This document shows positions 6,690-14,586 of a DNA stretch of 16,788 nt, piece by piece. The notes beneath the pieces are model-generated. The model had not been told where the DNA came from and ran no database searches. It saw only the letters and a list, made by a program, of their open reading frames with translations. Position 1 is the stretch's first letter. Each line of letters begins with the position of its first letter. Source of the stretch: an uncultured Actinoplanes sp. (GTDB taxonomy: Bacteria; Actinomycetota; Actinomycetes; Mycobacteriales; Micromonosporaceae); the NCBI RefSeq assembly GCF_934643405.1, contig NZ_CAKUCL010000155.1, positions 1 to 16,788 on the forward strand, written 5' to 3'. Both the position numbers and the translations under genes were made by a program.

Positions 6690-6733
6690 GTGCCAGGTTT
6701 TGATTTTGATCTTGTTGCTGCTACCCCTGGCAC
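6690..6733. repeat. 8-bp inverted repeat upstream of the prenyl synthase gene
   Basis: GTGCCAGG (6690-6697) and CCTGGCAC (6726-6733) are exact reverse complements, separated by 28 bases that are unusually T-rich and include two TTTTGAT heptads. The element ends about 37 bp before the preferred start of the prenyl synthase gene. It could be an operator pair or a leader hairpin. Its presence also argues against translating the gene from the upstream GTG at 6690. Confidence 0.45.
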
Positions 6734-6770
6734 CGAAAGCGTCGGACCCATATGGCATCGTGAAAGCGTG

Positions 6771-7790
6771 GTGAGCACCGGTGATATGACGCGCTCTGAT
6801 ATGACGCTGTCGTCGCTCGGCCTCGACATCGACCCAGCGGTCGATGCGTCGGTGTCGGCGACGCTGGCTGCCGTGGAGGATGCGCTGCGGGCGAATGTGG
6901 CCAGCGCTGATCCGCTGGTGGCCGAGGCCGCGCGCCACCTCGCCGATGCCGGGGGCAAGCGGTTCCGTCCGATTCTGGTCGCGTTGGGGGCGCAGTTCGG
7001 GGATCCGCAGGCGCCCGAGATCATCGCGGCGGCGAATGTGGTCGAGCTGACGCATCTGGCGACGCTCTATCACGACGACGTCATGGACGAGGCTCCCGTA
7101 CGCCGTGGGTCGGCCAGTGCGAATTCGCGATGGGGTAACTCGGTCGCCATTCTCGTCGGCGACTATCTTTTCGCGCGCGCGGCGGACATCGCGGCGTCGC
7201 TCGGGCCCGAGGCTGTTCAGCTTCAGGCCCGGACGTTCGCGCGGCTCGTGCACGGGCAGATCGCCGAGACGGTGGGTCCGCGTGACAGCGACCCGATCGA
7301 GCACTACCTGCACGTGATCATGGAGAAGACGGGGTCGCTGATCGCCACGTCGGCGCGGTTCGGGGGGATGTTCTCCGGGGCGCCGGCCGGCACCATCGAG
7401 GCGCTCGCGGCTTACGGCGAGACGATCGGCATCGCGTTCCAGCTCTCCGACGACCTGCTGGACATCTCCAGCGAGTCGGTGCAGTCGGGCAAGACGCCGG
7501 GCACCGATCTGCGCGAGGGTGTGCCGACGCTGCCGGTGCTGTATGCGCTGGCCGGCGACGACACCGAGACGCGGCTGCGGGAGCTGCTGTCCGCCGGGCC
7601 GATCACCGACGACGAGCTGCACGCGGAGGCCCTGACGCTGCTGCGCGAGTCGGCGGCGATGAAGCGGGCCCGGGAGACCGTGCGGATGTATGCGGAGGAG
7701 GCGCGCTCCCAGCTCGCGCCGCTGCCGGACGGCGAGGCGAAGCGGGCCATGGATGCGCTCTGCGACTTCATCGCCGACCGCACGAGCTGA
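6771..7790 (+). CDS. All-trans polyprenyl diphosphate synthase (menaquinone side chain, probable)
   Basis: This is a 339-residue trans-isoprenyl diphosphate synthase. It shows, in order, GGKRFRP (61-67, diphosphate binding), the first Asp-rich motif DDVMD (102-106), RRGS (111-114), the second Asp-rich motif DDLLD (227-231) and KTPGTDLREG (241-250). Such enzymes condense isopentenyl diphosphate onto an allylic primer using Mg2+ held by the two Asp motifs. Small residues before the first DDxxD (HLATLYHDD) and the overall length fit a medium/long-chain heptaprenyl to decaprenyl enzyme. The neighbouring complex I operon makes menaquinone tail synthesis the likely role. The start is one of several: GTG 6771, GTG 6768, ATG 6786 or the upstream GTG 6690. 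I chose 6771 because conserved sequence begins soon after it and the inverted repeat lies upstream. The gene ends directly before a strong terminator. Confidence 0.9.
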   Translation: MSTGDMTRSDMTLSSLGLDIDPAVDASVSATLAAVEDALRANVASADPLVAEAARHLADAGGKRFRPILVALGAQFGDPQAPEIIAAANVVELTHLATLYHDDVMDEAPVRRGSASANSRWGNSVAILVGDYLFARAADIAASLGPEAVQLQARTFARLVHGQIAETVGPRDSDPIEHYLHVIMEKTGSLIATSARFGGMFSGAPAGTIEALAAYGETIGIAFQLSDDLLDISSESVQSGKTPGTDLREGVPTLPVLYALAGDDTETRLRELLSAGPITDDELHAEALTLLRESAAMKRARETVRMYAEEARSQLAPLPDGEAKRAMDALCDFIADRTS

Positions 7791-7798
7791 CGACACGG

Positions 7799-7833
7799 AA
7801 AAGCCCCGGGCCTGATCGGGCCCGGGGCTTTTT
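7799..7833. terminator. Strong bidirectional intrinsic terminator
   Basis: A 14-bp perfect stem (7799-7812 with 7819-7832), centred on the GC core GCCCCGGGCC, closes a 6-base loop and is flanked by A-run and T-run sequence on opposite sides (TTTTT at 7829-7833 on the + strand). It lies between the stop of the prenyl synthase gene (7790) and the stop of nuoN (7844, minus strand). It can therefore end transcription from both directions and stop the long nuo transcript from running antisense into the prenyl synthase. Confidence 0.93.
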
Positions 7834-7843
7834 GCTGCTGCTC

Positions 7844-9376
7844 TCAGCGGACGAACTGCGCCGCGTCCCTGCTCAGGTCGATCAGCGGGGCCGGCACCAC
7901 ACCCAGCGCGAGCGTGGCGATCACGCCGATGGACAGCGCCGCCGACGTCATGAAGCCGGGGACGGACACCGTCGGGGTCGACTCGCCGGGCTCGGAGAGC
8001 CACATCATGACGACCACCCGCAGGTACGGGAACGCGATCAGCATGCTGGTGATCACGCCGAAGATGACCAGCCAGGTCTGCCCGCCCTCGACGGCCGCGC
8101 CGAACACCGCGAACTTGCTGGTGAAGCCGCTGGTCAGCGGGATGCCGGCGAAGGCCAGCAGGATGAACGTGAAGACACCGGCGAACAGTGGGCTCTTGCG
8201 GCCCAGACCGGCCCACCGGGAGAGGTGGGTGGCCTCGCCGTCGGCGTCGCGGATCAGGGTCACGATGCCGAACGCGGCCAGCACCGAGAAGCCGTACGCG
8301 ACCAGGTAGAACATCGTGCCGCTGAGGCCGTCCTTGTTCAGCGCGAGCACGCCGACCAGCAGGTAACCGGCGTTCGCGACCGACGAGTACGCCAGCAGAC
8401 GCTTCATGTCGGTCTGCGTGACGGCCAGGACCGCGCCGACCAGCATGGTCAGCACCGCGACCGCGCCGAGCACCGGCTGGAAGTCCCAGCGCACGCCCTC
8501 GAACGCCACGTACAGGATGCGCAGCAGCGCACCGAACGCGGCCACCTTGGTGCACGCCGCCATCAGCGCCGTGATCGGCGTCGGGGCGCCCTGGTAGACG
8601 TCCGGCGTCCAGACGTGGAACGGCGCCAGGGCGCTCTTGAAGAGCAGACCGATAGCGATCATGGCGAGTCCGGCGTAGAGCAGCACCTGGCTGCGCTGCG
8701 GGCTGGCCACCGCGGCGTGCACGTCGGCCAGGCCGATGCCGCCCGAGAAGCCGTAGATCAGAGCGACGCCGAACAGGAAGAACGCCGACGCGTACGAGCC
8801 GAGCAGGAAGTACTTGAGCGCGGCCTCCTGGCTGAGCAGGCGACGCCGGCGGGCGAGCGCGCACAGCAGGTACAGCGGCAGCGAGAAGACCTCGAGCGCG
8901 ACGAACATCGTCAGCAGGTCGTTCGCGGCGACGAACAGCAGCATGCCGCCGAGCGCGAAGATCGTCAGCGGGAAGACCTCGGTGGCGCCGGGCTGGTCGC
9001 CGGCCTGCCGCATGTCCTTGTCCGAGCCGACGGTGATGGCGGCCTGCGAGACGAACGGGCCGCCCCTCTCGATCGACCGCTCGCCGATGAGCATCACCGA
9101 GACGGCGCCGAGCACCAGCAGCGAACCCTGGAGGAAGATCGTCGGGCCGTCGACCGCGACCGCGCCGCCGATGGTGATCTTCCGGGTGTCGTAGTTGACG
9201 ATCACCATGACGAACGCCGCGATGATCGCCAGGAACGCCAGGCCGAGCTGGATGGCGTGCCGGGACGCGCGGGGCACGATCGCCTCCGCCAGGACGCCGA
9301 CGCACGCCGCCCCGAAGAGGATCAACATGGGCGCCAGGGCGCTGTAGTCGATCGCGGGTAGTTGCAGGTTGTCCAT
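7844..9376 (-). CDS. nuoN: NADH-quinone oxidoreductase subunit N
   Basis: This is a 510-residue antiporter-like subunit of complex I with about fourteen membrane helices. The conserved proton-channel residues are present: Glu162 in the FVALEVFSLPLYLL helix, Lys247 in GLLFKSALAPFHVWTPDVYQ, and Lys277 in AACTKVAAF. A polar loop at about 101-133 separates early helices. The protein pumps protons in the membrane arm, coupled to NADH oxidation and quinone reduction. The ATG at 9376 starts 2 bases after the nuoM stop; the same frame is open further upstream, but that stretch lies inside nuoM. The 3' end faces the bidirectional terminator, making this the last gene of the operon. Confidence 0.97.
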   Translation of the reverse strand: MDNLQLPAIDYSALAPMLILFGAACVGVLAEAIVPRASRHAIQLGLAFLAIIAAFVMVIVNYDTRKITIGGAVAVDGPTIFLQGSLLVLGAVSVMLIGERSIERGGPFVSQAAITVGSDKDMRQAGDQPGATEVFPLTIFALGGMLLFVAANDLLTMFVALEVFSLPLYLLCALARRRRLLSQEAALKYFLLGSYASAFFLFGVALIYGFSGGIGLADVHAAVASPQRSQVLLYAGLAMIAIGLLFKSALAPFHVWTPDVYQGAPTPITALMAACTKVAAFGALLRILYVAFEGVRWDFQPVLGAVAVLTMLVGAVLAVTQTDMKRLLAYSSVANAGYLLVGVLALNKDGLSGTMFYLVAYGFSVLAAFGIVTLIRDADGEATHLSRWAGLGRKSPLFAGVFTFILLAFAGIPLTSGFTSKFAVFGAAVEGGQTWLVIFGVITSMLIAFPYLRVVVMMWLSEPGESTPTVSVPGFMTSAALSIGVIATLALGVVPAPLIDLSRDAAQFVR

Positions 9377-9378
9377 GG

Positions 9379-10917
9379 CTAGCGCGCCGCCCTTCCGTTC
9401 GCGACCGCCGTCGGCCCCGGATCGGTCGTCCCGACGTCCTGCATGGTCGCCTGGACCGCCGGGTTGATCACATCGGTGACCGGCTTCGGGTAGAAGCCGA
9501 GCAGCAGCAGAAGGAGGATCAGCGGGGCGACCACGACCTTCTCCCGCAGCGTGATGTCCTTCTTCATGGCCGGCATCTCCTCGAGAGCCGGGTTCAGGGT
9601 GCCCTGCGTGGTGCGCTGGAACATCCACAGCACGTACGCGGCGGCGAGGATGATGCCCGCGGTCGCGATCACGGCGTACGCCTTGTGGACCGTGAACGTG
9701 CCGATCAGCACCAGGAACTCACTGATGAACGGCGCCGTCCCCGGCAGGGCCAGCGAGGCCAGACCGGCGAAGAACAGGATGCCGGCCAGGACCGGGAGCA
9801 GCTTGCCCGCGCCACCGAAGTCGCTGACCAGGTTCGAGCCGCGCCGGGCCACGAACATGCCGACCACGATGAACAGCAGGCCGGTGGCCAGCCCGTGGTT
9901 GACCATGTAGAGCACCGAACCGGTCCCGCCCTGGCTGGTGAAGGCGAAGATGCCGATGCCGATGAAACCGAAGTGCGCGATCGACGTGTACGACACGAGT
10001 CGCTTGAGGTCGTTCTGGCCGATCGCGAGCAGTGCCGCGTAGATGATGCCGATGACCGCGAGCACCAGGGCTGCCGGGGCGAACCAGCGCGACGCCTCCG
10101 GGAACAGCGGGAGGCAGTAGCGCAGGATGCCGAAGGTGCCGACCTTGTCCATCACGCCGACGAGCAGCGCGGCCGCTCCGGCGGGAGCGGCGCCACCGGC
10201 GTCCGGCAGCCAGGTGTGGAACGGGAAGAACGGCGCCTTGATCGCGAAGGCGACGAAGAAGCCGAGGAACAGCCAGCGGGCCGTGTTCTGGTCGATCGAC
10301 CCGGCGGCCTCGCTGAGCTTGGTGAAGTCGAACGTGTGCCCGCCGACCACCCACAGCCCGATCACGGCGGCCAGCATGAACAGACCGCCGACCAGGCTGT
10401 AGAGGAAGAACTTCACCGCGGCGTACTGACGGCGCGCACCGCCGAACGAGCCGATGATGAAGTACATCGGGATGAGCATGACCTCGAAGAACACGTAGAA
10501 CAGGAAGATGTCGGCGGCGGCGAAGACGCCGATCATGGTGAACTCGAAGGCCAGCAGCAGCGCGAAGTACGTCGGCGCGGACCGCTTGCTCTCGTCCACG
10601 TCGTGCCAGGACGCGAGGATCACCACCGGGGTGAGCACCGCGATCAGCATCAGCATGACCAGCGCGATGCCGTCCGCGGCGAAGGTGAACCGGGCGTCCC
10701 AGGACGGGATCCAGGCGTACGACTCGTGGAACTGGAACCGGTCGCCGCCCACCTTGAACGCGATCCACATGACGATGCTGAGCACCAGCACGGCCAGCGA
10801 CCAGACCAGCGAGACGGTCTTGGCCAGTTCCGAGCGTCTCTTCGGGATCAGGGCCACGACGACCGCGCCCACGAGGGGCAGCAGCGTCAGAATGCCGAGG
10901 AACGGAAAGTCGTTCAC
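9379..10917 (-). CDS. nuoM: NADH-quinone oxidoreductase subunit M
   Basis: This is a 512-residue antiporter-like subunit with about fourteen helices. The key residues are visible: Glu145 (FFEVMLIPMYFIIG), Lys227 (FAIKAPFFPFHTWLPDA) and Lys258 (MDKVGTFG), with a further QNDLKRLVSYTSIAHFGF block. The GTG start at 10917 overlaps the nuoL stop in a GTGA, so translation is probably coupled, and GGGGTGG lies five bases upstream. The C-terminal 30 residues (QDVGTTDPGPTAVANGRAAR end) are polar. In the loop after WLPDA the sequence is GGAAP, where many homologues have an acidic or polar residue. That position is not one of the channel residues, so the subunit should function. Confidence 0.97.
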   Translation of the reverse strand: MNDFPFLGILTLLPLVGAVVVALIPKRRSELAKTVSLVWSLAVLVLSIVMWIAFKVGGDRFQFHESYAWIPSWDARFTFAADGIALVMLMLIAVLTPVVILASWHDVDESKRSAPTYFALLLAFEFTMIGVFAAADIFLFYVFFEVMLIPMYFIIGSFGGARRQYAAVKFFLYSLVGGLFMLAAVIGLWVVGGHTFDFTKLSEAAGSIDQNTARWLFLGFFVAFAIKAPFFPFHTWLPDAGGAAPAGAAALLVGVMDKVGTFGILRYCLPLFPEASRWFAPAALVLAVIGIIYAALLAIGQNDLKRLVSYTSIAHFGFIGIGIFAFTSQGGTGSVLYMVNHGLATGLLFIVVGMFVARRGSNLVSDFGGAGKLLPVLAGILFFAGLASLALPGTAPFISEFLVLIGTFTVHKAYAVIATAGIILAAAYVLWMFQRTTQGTLNPALEEMPAMKKDITLREKVVVAPLILLLLLLGFYPKPVTDVINPAVQATMQDVGTTDPGPTAVANGRAAR

Positions 10918-12839
10918 GCCAACCACCCCAGCTGGATCGCGAGGAAGGCGCCGACCACGAGAACGGCACCGGTGAGCATGCTGAGGGCGTACGAGCGGAC
11001 AAAGCCGGTCTGGAGGCGACGGAGGCGGCCGGAGCTGCCACCGATGCCGGCCGCGATGCCGTTGACCAGGCCGTCGATGCCCTTGTTGTCGAGGTAGACC
11101 AGCGCCCGGGTCAGGTAGACGCCGGGACGCTCGAACACCGCCTCGTTGAACGCGTCGGTGTAGAGGTTGCGCCGGGCCGCGGTGACCACCGCGCCGGCCG
11201 GCTGCTCCTGCAGGGCCGTGCCGTTGCGGAACAGCGCCCAGGCGATGCCCGCGCCGATCACCGTGACGACGATGCTCAGCGTGGTGAGCAGCCAGTGCGC
11301 CAGAACCGGTTCGGCCTCGGCCTGCTCGGCCCCGAAGGCCGGCTCCAGCCAGTCCGGAACGGATGTGGACAGCAGATAACCGGCCACGATCGAGCCGAGC
11401 GCCAGCAGCATCAGCGGCACGGTCATGATGTACGGCGACTCGTGCGGGTGCTTGTTGTCCTCGGTGTACCGCTCGGGGCCGTGGAAGGTCAGCACGAACA
11501 GCCGGGTCATGTAGAACGCGGTCAGACCGGCGCCCAGCAGCGCGGCGAGGCCGTACAGCCACGCGGTCCAGCCGTCGCGCTCGAACGCGGCCACGATGAT
11601 CGGCTCCTTGGAGAAGAAGCCGGACAGCGGCGGGATGCCGATGATCGCGAGCCAGCCCATCATGAAGGTGAGCCACGTCCACTTCATGTACTTGCGCAGG
11701 CCGCCGAACCGCCGGATGTCCACCTGGTCGTGCATGCCGTGCATGACCGAGCCGGCACCGAGGAACATGTTGGCCTTGAAGAAGCCGTGCGCCAGCAGGT
11801 GGATGATCGCCAGCGCGTACGCACCGCCGCCGAGTCCGACGCCGAGGAACATGTACCCGATCTGGCTGACCGTCGACCAGGCCAGCACCCGCTTGATGTC
11901 GTCCTTCGCGGCACCGATGATGCAGCCCATCAGCAGGGTGAGCGCGCCGACGCTGACCACGATCGTCTGCAGCGTGGTGTTGGCCGAGAAGATGTGGTTG
12001 GAGCGGGCGATCAGGTAGACGCCCGCGGTCACCATGGTGGCCGCGTGGATGAGGGCGGAGACCGGGGTCGGGCCCTCCATCGCGTCGGGCAACCACGCCT
12101 GCAGCGGGAACTGGCCGGACTTACCGGCGGCGCCCAGCAGCAGCAGGATGCCGAGGATGAGCACGGTGGCCGCGGACAGCGAACCCACGCCGTTGAAGAC
12201 GTCGTCGTACTGGGTGCTGCCGAGCGTCGCGAACATGAGGAAGATGCCGATGGCCAGGCCGGCGTCGCCGACCCGGTTCATCAGGAACGCCTTCTTGCCG
12301 GCGGTGGCCGCGGACGGCCGGTTGTACCAGAACGAGATCAGCAGGTAGGACGCGAGACCCACGCCTTCCCAGCCGAAGTAGAGCATCACGTAGTTGTTGC
12401 CGAGAACCAGCAGCAACATCGCCGCGACGAAGAGGTTGAAGTACCCGAAGAACTTGCGGCGGCCGGGGTCGTGCTCCATGTATCCGACCGCGTACAGGTG
12501 GATCAGCGAACCGACGCCCGTGATCAGCAGCACGAAGACGCCGGACAGCGGGTCGAACAACAGGCCGAAGTCGACATGCAGTCCACCGACGGTGATGAAG
12601 TCCCACAGGCTCTGCTCGGCCGAACGATGCTCCGCGTCCAGGCCGCTGAGGCTGAAGAAGAAGATCAACCCGAGCACGAACGAGGCGGCCACCGCGAGGA
12701 CACCGAGCCAGTGTCCCCACTTGTCGGCCCGCTTGCCGAGGAGCAGCAGGATCGCGGCGCTGACCAGCGGAATGGCCACCAACAGCCAGATTCCGCTCAA
12801 CGCTCCCGTCGCGTGGGCATACTCCACTGTCTGTTCCAC
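10914..12839 (-). CDS. nuoL: NADH-quinone oxidoreductase subunit L
   Basis: This is a 641-residue protein and the distal antiporter-like subunit of complex I. Key residues are Glu158 (YFGWEGVGLASYLLI), Lys240 (GAAGKSGQFPLQAWLPDAM) and a KDDIKRVLAWSTVSQIGYMF segment. The C-terminal part (about 560-641) holds the long region that forms the lateral helix along the membrane arm and the final membrane anchor. The start is GTG 12839, with AGGGG about seven bases upstream and a 12-base gap after the nuoK stop. The last codons overlap nuoM by four bases. Length and motifs are normal for the family, with no truncation or frameshift. Confidence 0.98.
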   Translation of the reverse strand: MEQTVEYAHATGALSGIWLLVAIPLVSAAILLLLGKRADKWGHWLGVLAVAASFVLGLIFFFSLSGLDAEHRSAEQSLWDFITVGGLHVDFGLLFDPLSGVFVLLITGVGSLIHLYAVGYMEHDPGRRKFFGYFNLFVAAMLLLVLGNNYVMLYFGWEGVGLASYLLISFWYNRPSAATAGKKAFLMNRVGDAGLAIGIFLMFATLGSTQYDDVFNGVGSLSAATVLILGILLLLGAAGKSGQFPLQAWLPDAMEGPTPVSALIHAATMVTAGVYLIARSNHIFSANTTLQTIVVSVGALTLLMGCIIGAAKDDIKRVLAWSTVSQIGYMFLGVGLGGGAYALAIIHLLAHGFFKANMFLGAGSVMHGMHDQVDIRRFGGLRKYMKWTWLTFMMGWLAIIGIPPLSGFFSKEPIIVAAFERDGWTAWLYGLAALLGAGLTAFYMTRLFVLTFHGPERYTEDNKHPHESPYIMTVPLMLLALGSIVAGYLLSTSVPDWLEPAFGAEQAEAEPVLAHWLLTTLSIVVTVIGAGIAWALFRNGTALQEQPAGAVVTAARRNLYTDAFNEAVFERPGVYLTRALVYLDNKGIDGLVNGIAAGIGGSSGRLRRLQTGFVRSYALSMLTGAVLVVGAFLAIQLGWLA

Positions 12840-12851
12840 GTGAAGGCCCCT

Positions 12852-13151
12852 TTAGTACTTGAGGAGGTTCGCGTCGTCGACGCTCGCCGAGCGCCGAGTA
12901 CGGAAGATCGACATGATGATCGCCAGGCCCACCACGACCTCGGCGGCCGCGACGACCATCACGAAGAACGAGATGATCTGACCGTCCAGGGTGCCGTTGA
13001 TCCGGCTGAACGTGACCAGGGCCAGGTTCGCGGCGTTGAGCATGAGCTCGATGCACATGAACAGCACGATCGCGTTGCGGCGGATGAGCACCCCGGCGGC
13101 GCCGATGGTGAACAGGATCGCCGCGAGGACGAGGTAATAGTCAGGAGTCAT
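12852..13151 (-). CDS. nuoK: NADH-quinone oxidoreductase subunit K
   Basis: This is a 99-residue three-helix subunit. The two membrane-embedded glutamates essential for proton transfer in this family are present: Glu35 (CIELMLNAANL) and Glu71 (AAAEVVVGLAI). The usual GVLIRRNAIVLFM stretch precedes the first. The ATG at 13151 has AAGGCGG six bases upstream and follows nuoJ after 37 bases, the largest gap in the visible operon. Length is exactly typical. Confidence 0.98.
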   Translation of the reverse strand: MTPDYYLVLAAILFTIGAAGVLIRRNAIVLFMCIELMLNAANLALVTFSRINGTLDGQIISFFVMVVAAAEVVVGLAIIMSIFRTRRSASVDDANLLKY

Positions 13152-13188
13152 GCTGTGCCGCCTTGATGGAAGACCAACGCTCGGCGCT

Positions 13189-13932
13189 TCATTTCTCGGT
13201 TCCCTTCGGAGCGGCCTCGGAAGCGCTCAGCTCACGGACGGGCAGGATCGGCGAGATGCTGCGCTCCGACCCGTTGCCGTCCGGCAGCCGGGCCGGCGCG
13301 GCGACCGACATCGTGTTCGCGTAGACGCCGGGGCCGGCCTTCGCACCCGGGTAGCTGCCCGGACGGAAGCGGAGCTTCATGCGGGTGACCTGGTCGGCGA
13401 TGTCGGCCTTGGCCCGCTCGACGTGCGCCAGCACCATCGCGCCGACCGCCGCCGTGATCAGCAGCGCCGAGGTGACCTCGAACGCGAAGACGTAGCGGGT
13501 GAACAGCAGCGCGGCCAGACCCTGGACGTTGCCGTTCTGATTCGCGGCGGTCAGCCCCACGGCGGGGGTGTCGGTCAGCGCGCGCGCCAGACCCGTCGCG
13601 ACCAGAGCCGCGAAGCCGACGCCGAGGATGATCGCCGCGACCCGCTGGCCGCGTAGCGTCTCGATCAACGAGTCGGAGGCGTCCCGGCCGACCAGCATGA
13701 GCACGAACAGGAACAGCATCATGATCGCGCCGGTGTAGACGATGATCTGCACGGCGCCCAGGAACGGCGCCGAGTTGACCACGTACATGAAGCCCAGGCA
13801 CAGCATGGTCAGGACCAGCCACAGCGCGGAGTGGACCGCGTTGCGGGCGAGGACCATGCCGAGGGCGCCGATCACCGCGATCGAGCCGAGGATCCAGAAG
13901 GCGAAGGCTTCGCCGGTGGAGACGTGGCTCAT
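13189..13932 (-). CDS. nuoJ: NADH-quinone oxidoreductase subunit J
   Basis: This is a 247-residue membrane subunit with about five helices in the first 170 residues. It contains the family block QIIVYTGAIMMLFLFVLMLVG (about 62-82), including the conserved Tyr66 in the helix that bulges during the catalytic cycle in known structures. The C-terminal roughly 70 residues are polar and probably disordered; such tails are common in actinobacterial NuoJ and longer than in E. coli. The ATG at 13932 overlaps the nuoI stop in an ATGA. The frame is open upstream through nuoI, but family alignment and the overlap fix this start. Confidence 0.97.
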   Translation of the reverse strand: MSHVSTGEAFAFWILGSIAVIGALGMVLARNAVHSALWLVLTMLCLGFMYVVNSAPFLGAVQIIVYTGAIMMLFLFVLMLVGRDASDSLIETLRGQRVAAIILGVGFAALVATGLARALTDTPAVGLTAANQNGNVQGLAALLFTRYVFAFEVTSALLITAAVGAMVLAHVERAKADIADQVTRMKLRFRPGSYPGAKAGPGVYANTMSVAAPARLPDGNGSERSISPILPVRELSASEAAPKGTEK

Positions 13933-14585
13933 CGGACGACCTCCTTGGGCTGATCCCCGGCGTCCTTGCGGCGACGGGTCCCGGCGGTCTCCGGCCGGTC
14001 GGCCGGGTGCTCCGGGTCTGCCGCGTCGTGCGTGCCGGCGTCGGCCCACGGCGCCCGCTCGGCGCCGGCCGACGTGCCCGGGTTGGTGAGCGCGCCGACG
14101 TAGTAGTCCTTGTCGGTGTCGCCCAGCCGCATCGGGTGCGGCGGCTGCTCCATGCCGGGCAGCAGCGGGGCCAGCAGTTCCTTCTTCGTGAAGATCAGGT
14201 CCTGCCGGCTGTCGCGGGCCAGCTCGTACTCGTTGCTCATGGTGAGCGACCGGGTCGGGCAGGCCTCGATGCACAGACCGCAGAAGATGCAGCGCGCGTA
14301 GTTGATCTGGTAGATCTTCGCGTACCGCTCCCCCGGCGAGAAGCGCTGCTCGTCGGTGTTGTCGCCGCCCTCGACGTAGATCGCGTCGGCCGGGCAGGCC
14401 CAGGCGCACAGCTCGCAGCCGATGCACTTCTCCAGGCCGTCCGGGTGCCGGTTGAGGATGTGCCGGCCGTGGTAGCGCGGCGCCGGCGCGGGCGGCGTGA
14501 ACGGGTAGTCGGTCGTGATGACCTTGCGGAACATGTGCGCGAAGGTCACCCCGAAGCCCTTGAAGGAGCCGGTGAACGTGCCCAC
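13929..14585 (-). CDS. nuoI: NADH-quinone oxidoreductase subunit I (two 4Fe-4S clusters)
   Basis: This is a 218-residue peripheral subunit that carries the electron-transfer clusters N6a and N6b next to the quinone site. The two ferredoxin motifs are complete: Cys54, 57, 60 and 64 (CIGCELCAWACP) and Cys99, 102, 105 and 109 (CIFCGLCIEACP). The region after about residue 165 is an acidic/basic, Pro/Ala-rich tail with no recognisable fold, so the protein is longer than the roughly 180 residues of E. coli NuoI. The GTG start at 14585 is preceded by a strong AAGGAGG six bases upstream, located within the end of nuoH. The gap to nuoH is one base. Confidence 0.97.
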   Translation of the reverse strand: MGTFTGSFKGFGVTFAHMFRKVITTDYPFTPPAPAPRYHGRHILNRHPDGLEKCIGCELCAWACPADAIYVEGGDNTDEQRFSPGERYAKIYQINYARCIFCGLCIEACPTRSLTMSNEYELARDSRQDLIFTKKELLAPLLPGMEQPPHPMRLGDTDKDYYVGALTNPGTSAGAERAPWADAGTHDAADPEHPADRPETAGTRRRKDAGDQPKEVVR

Positions 14586-14586
14586 G

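Larger units (their letters stand above)
5569..6770. other. 1.2-kb intergenic region without a credible gene
   Basis: No open frame here has the third-position G/C bias, domain content or ribosome-binding site of a real gene. The frames that exist on both strands are low-complexity Arg/Ala/Ser-rich shadows of a tandem repeat. The region has three parts. Positions 5569-5905 are less GC-rich, with a short hairpin (TCGTG 5640-5644/CACGA 5650-5654) and an 8-bp inverted repeat at 5734-5771. Positions 5914-6396 are a degenerate repeat array. Positions 6397-6770 are GC-rich without repeats, becoming T-rich at 6690-6720 just before the prenyl synthase gene. Internal promoters are possible but not clear. 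Confidence 0.7.

Noticed and set aside
6309..9305. A 998-codon open frame on the minus strand across nuoN, the prenyl synthase gene and the repeat array
   Set aside because: It is an out-of-frame shadow with Arg/Pro/Gly-rich, low-complexity translation and no domain. nuoN and the prenyl synthase occupy the same DNA with clear motifs.
9377..9628. Longer nuoN starting inside nuoM (594 codons)
   Set aside because: The extra 84 residues are an out-of-frame reading of the nuoM end. The protein from ATG 9376 already has the full family length.
10179..10200. Possible loss of a functional residue in NuoM where homologues often have an acidic or polar residue after WLPDA
   Set aside because: That position varies among functional homologues. 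The core channel residues Glu145, Lys227 and Lys258 are all present.
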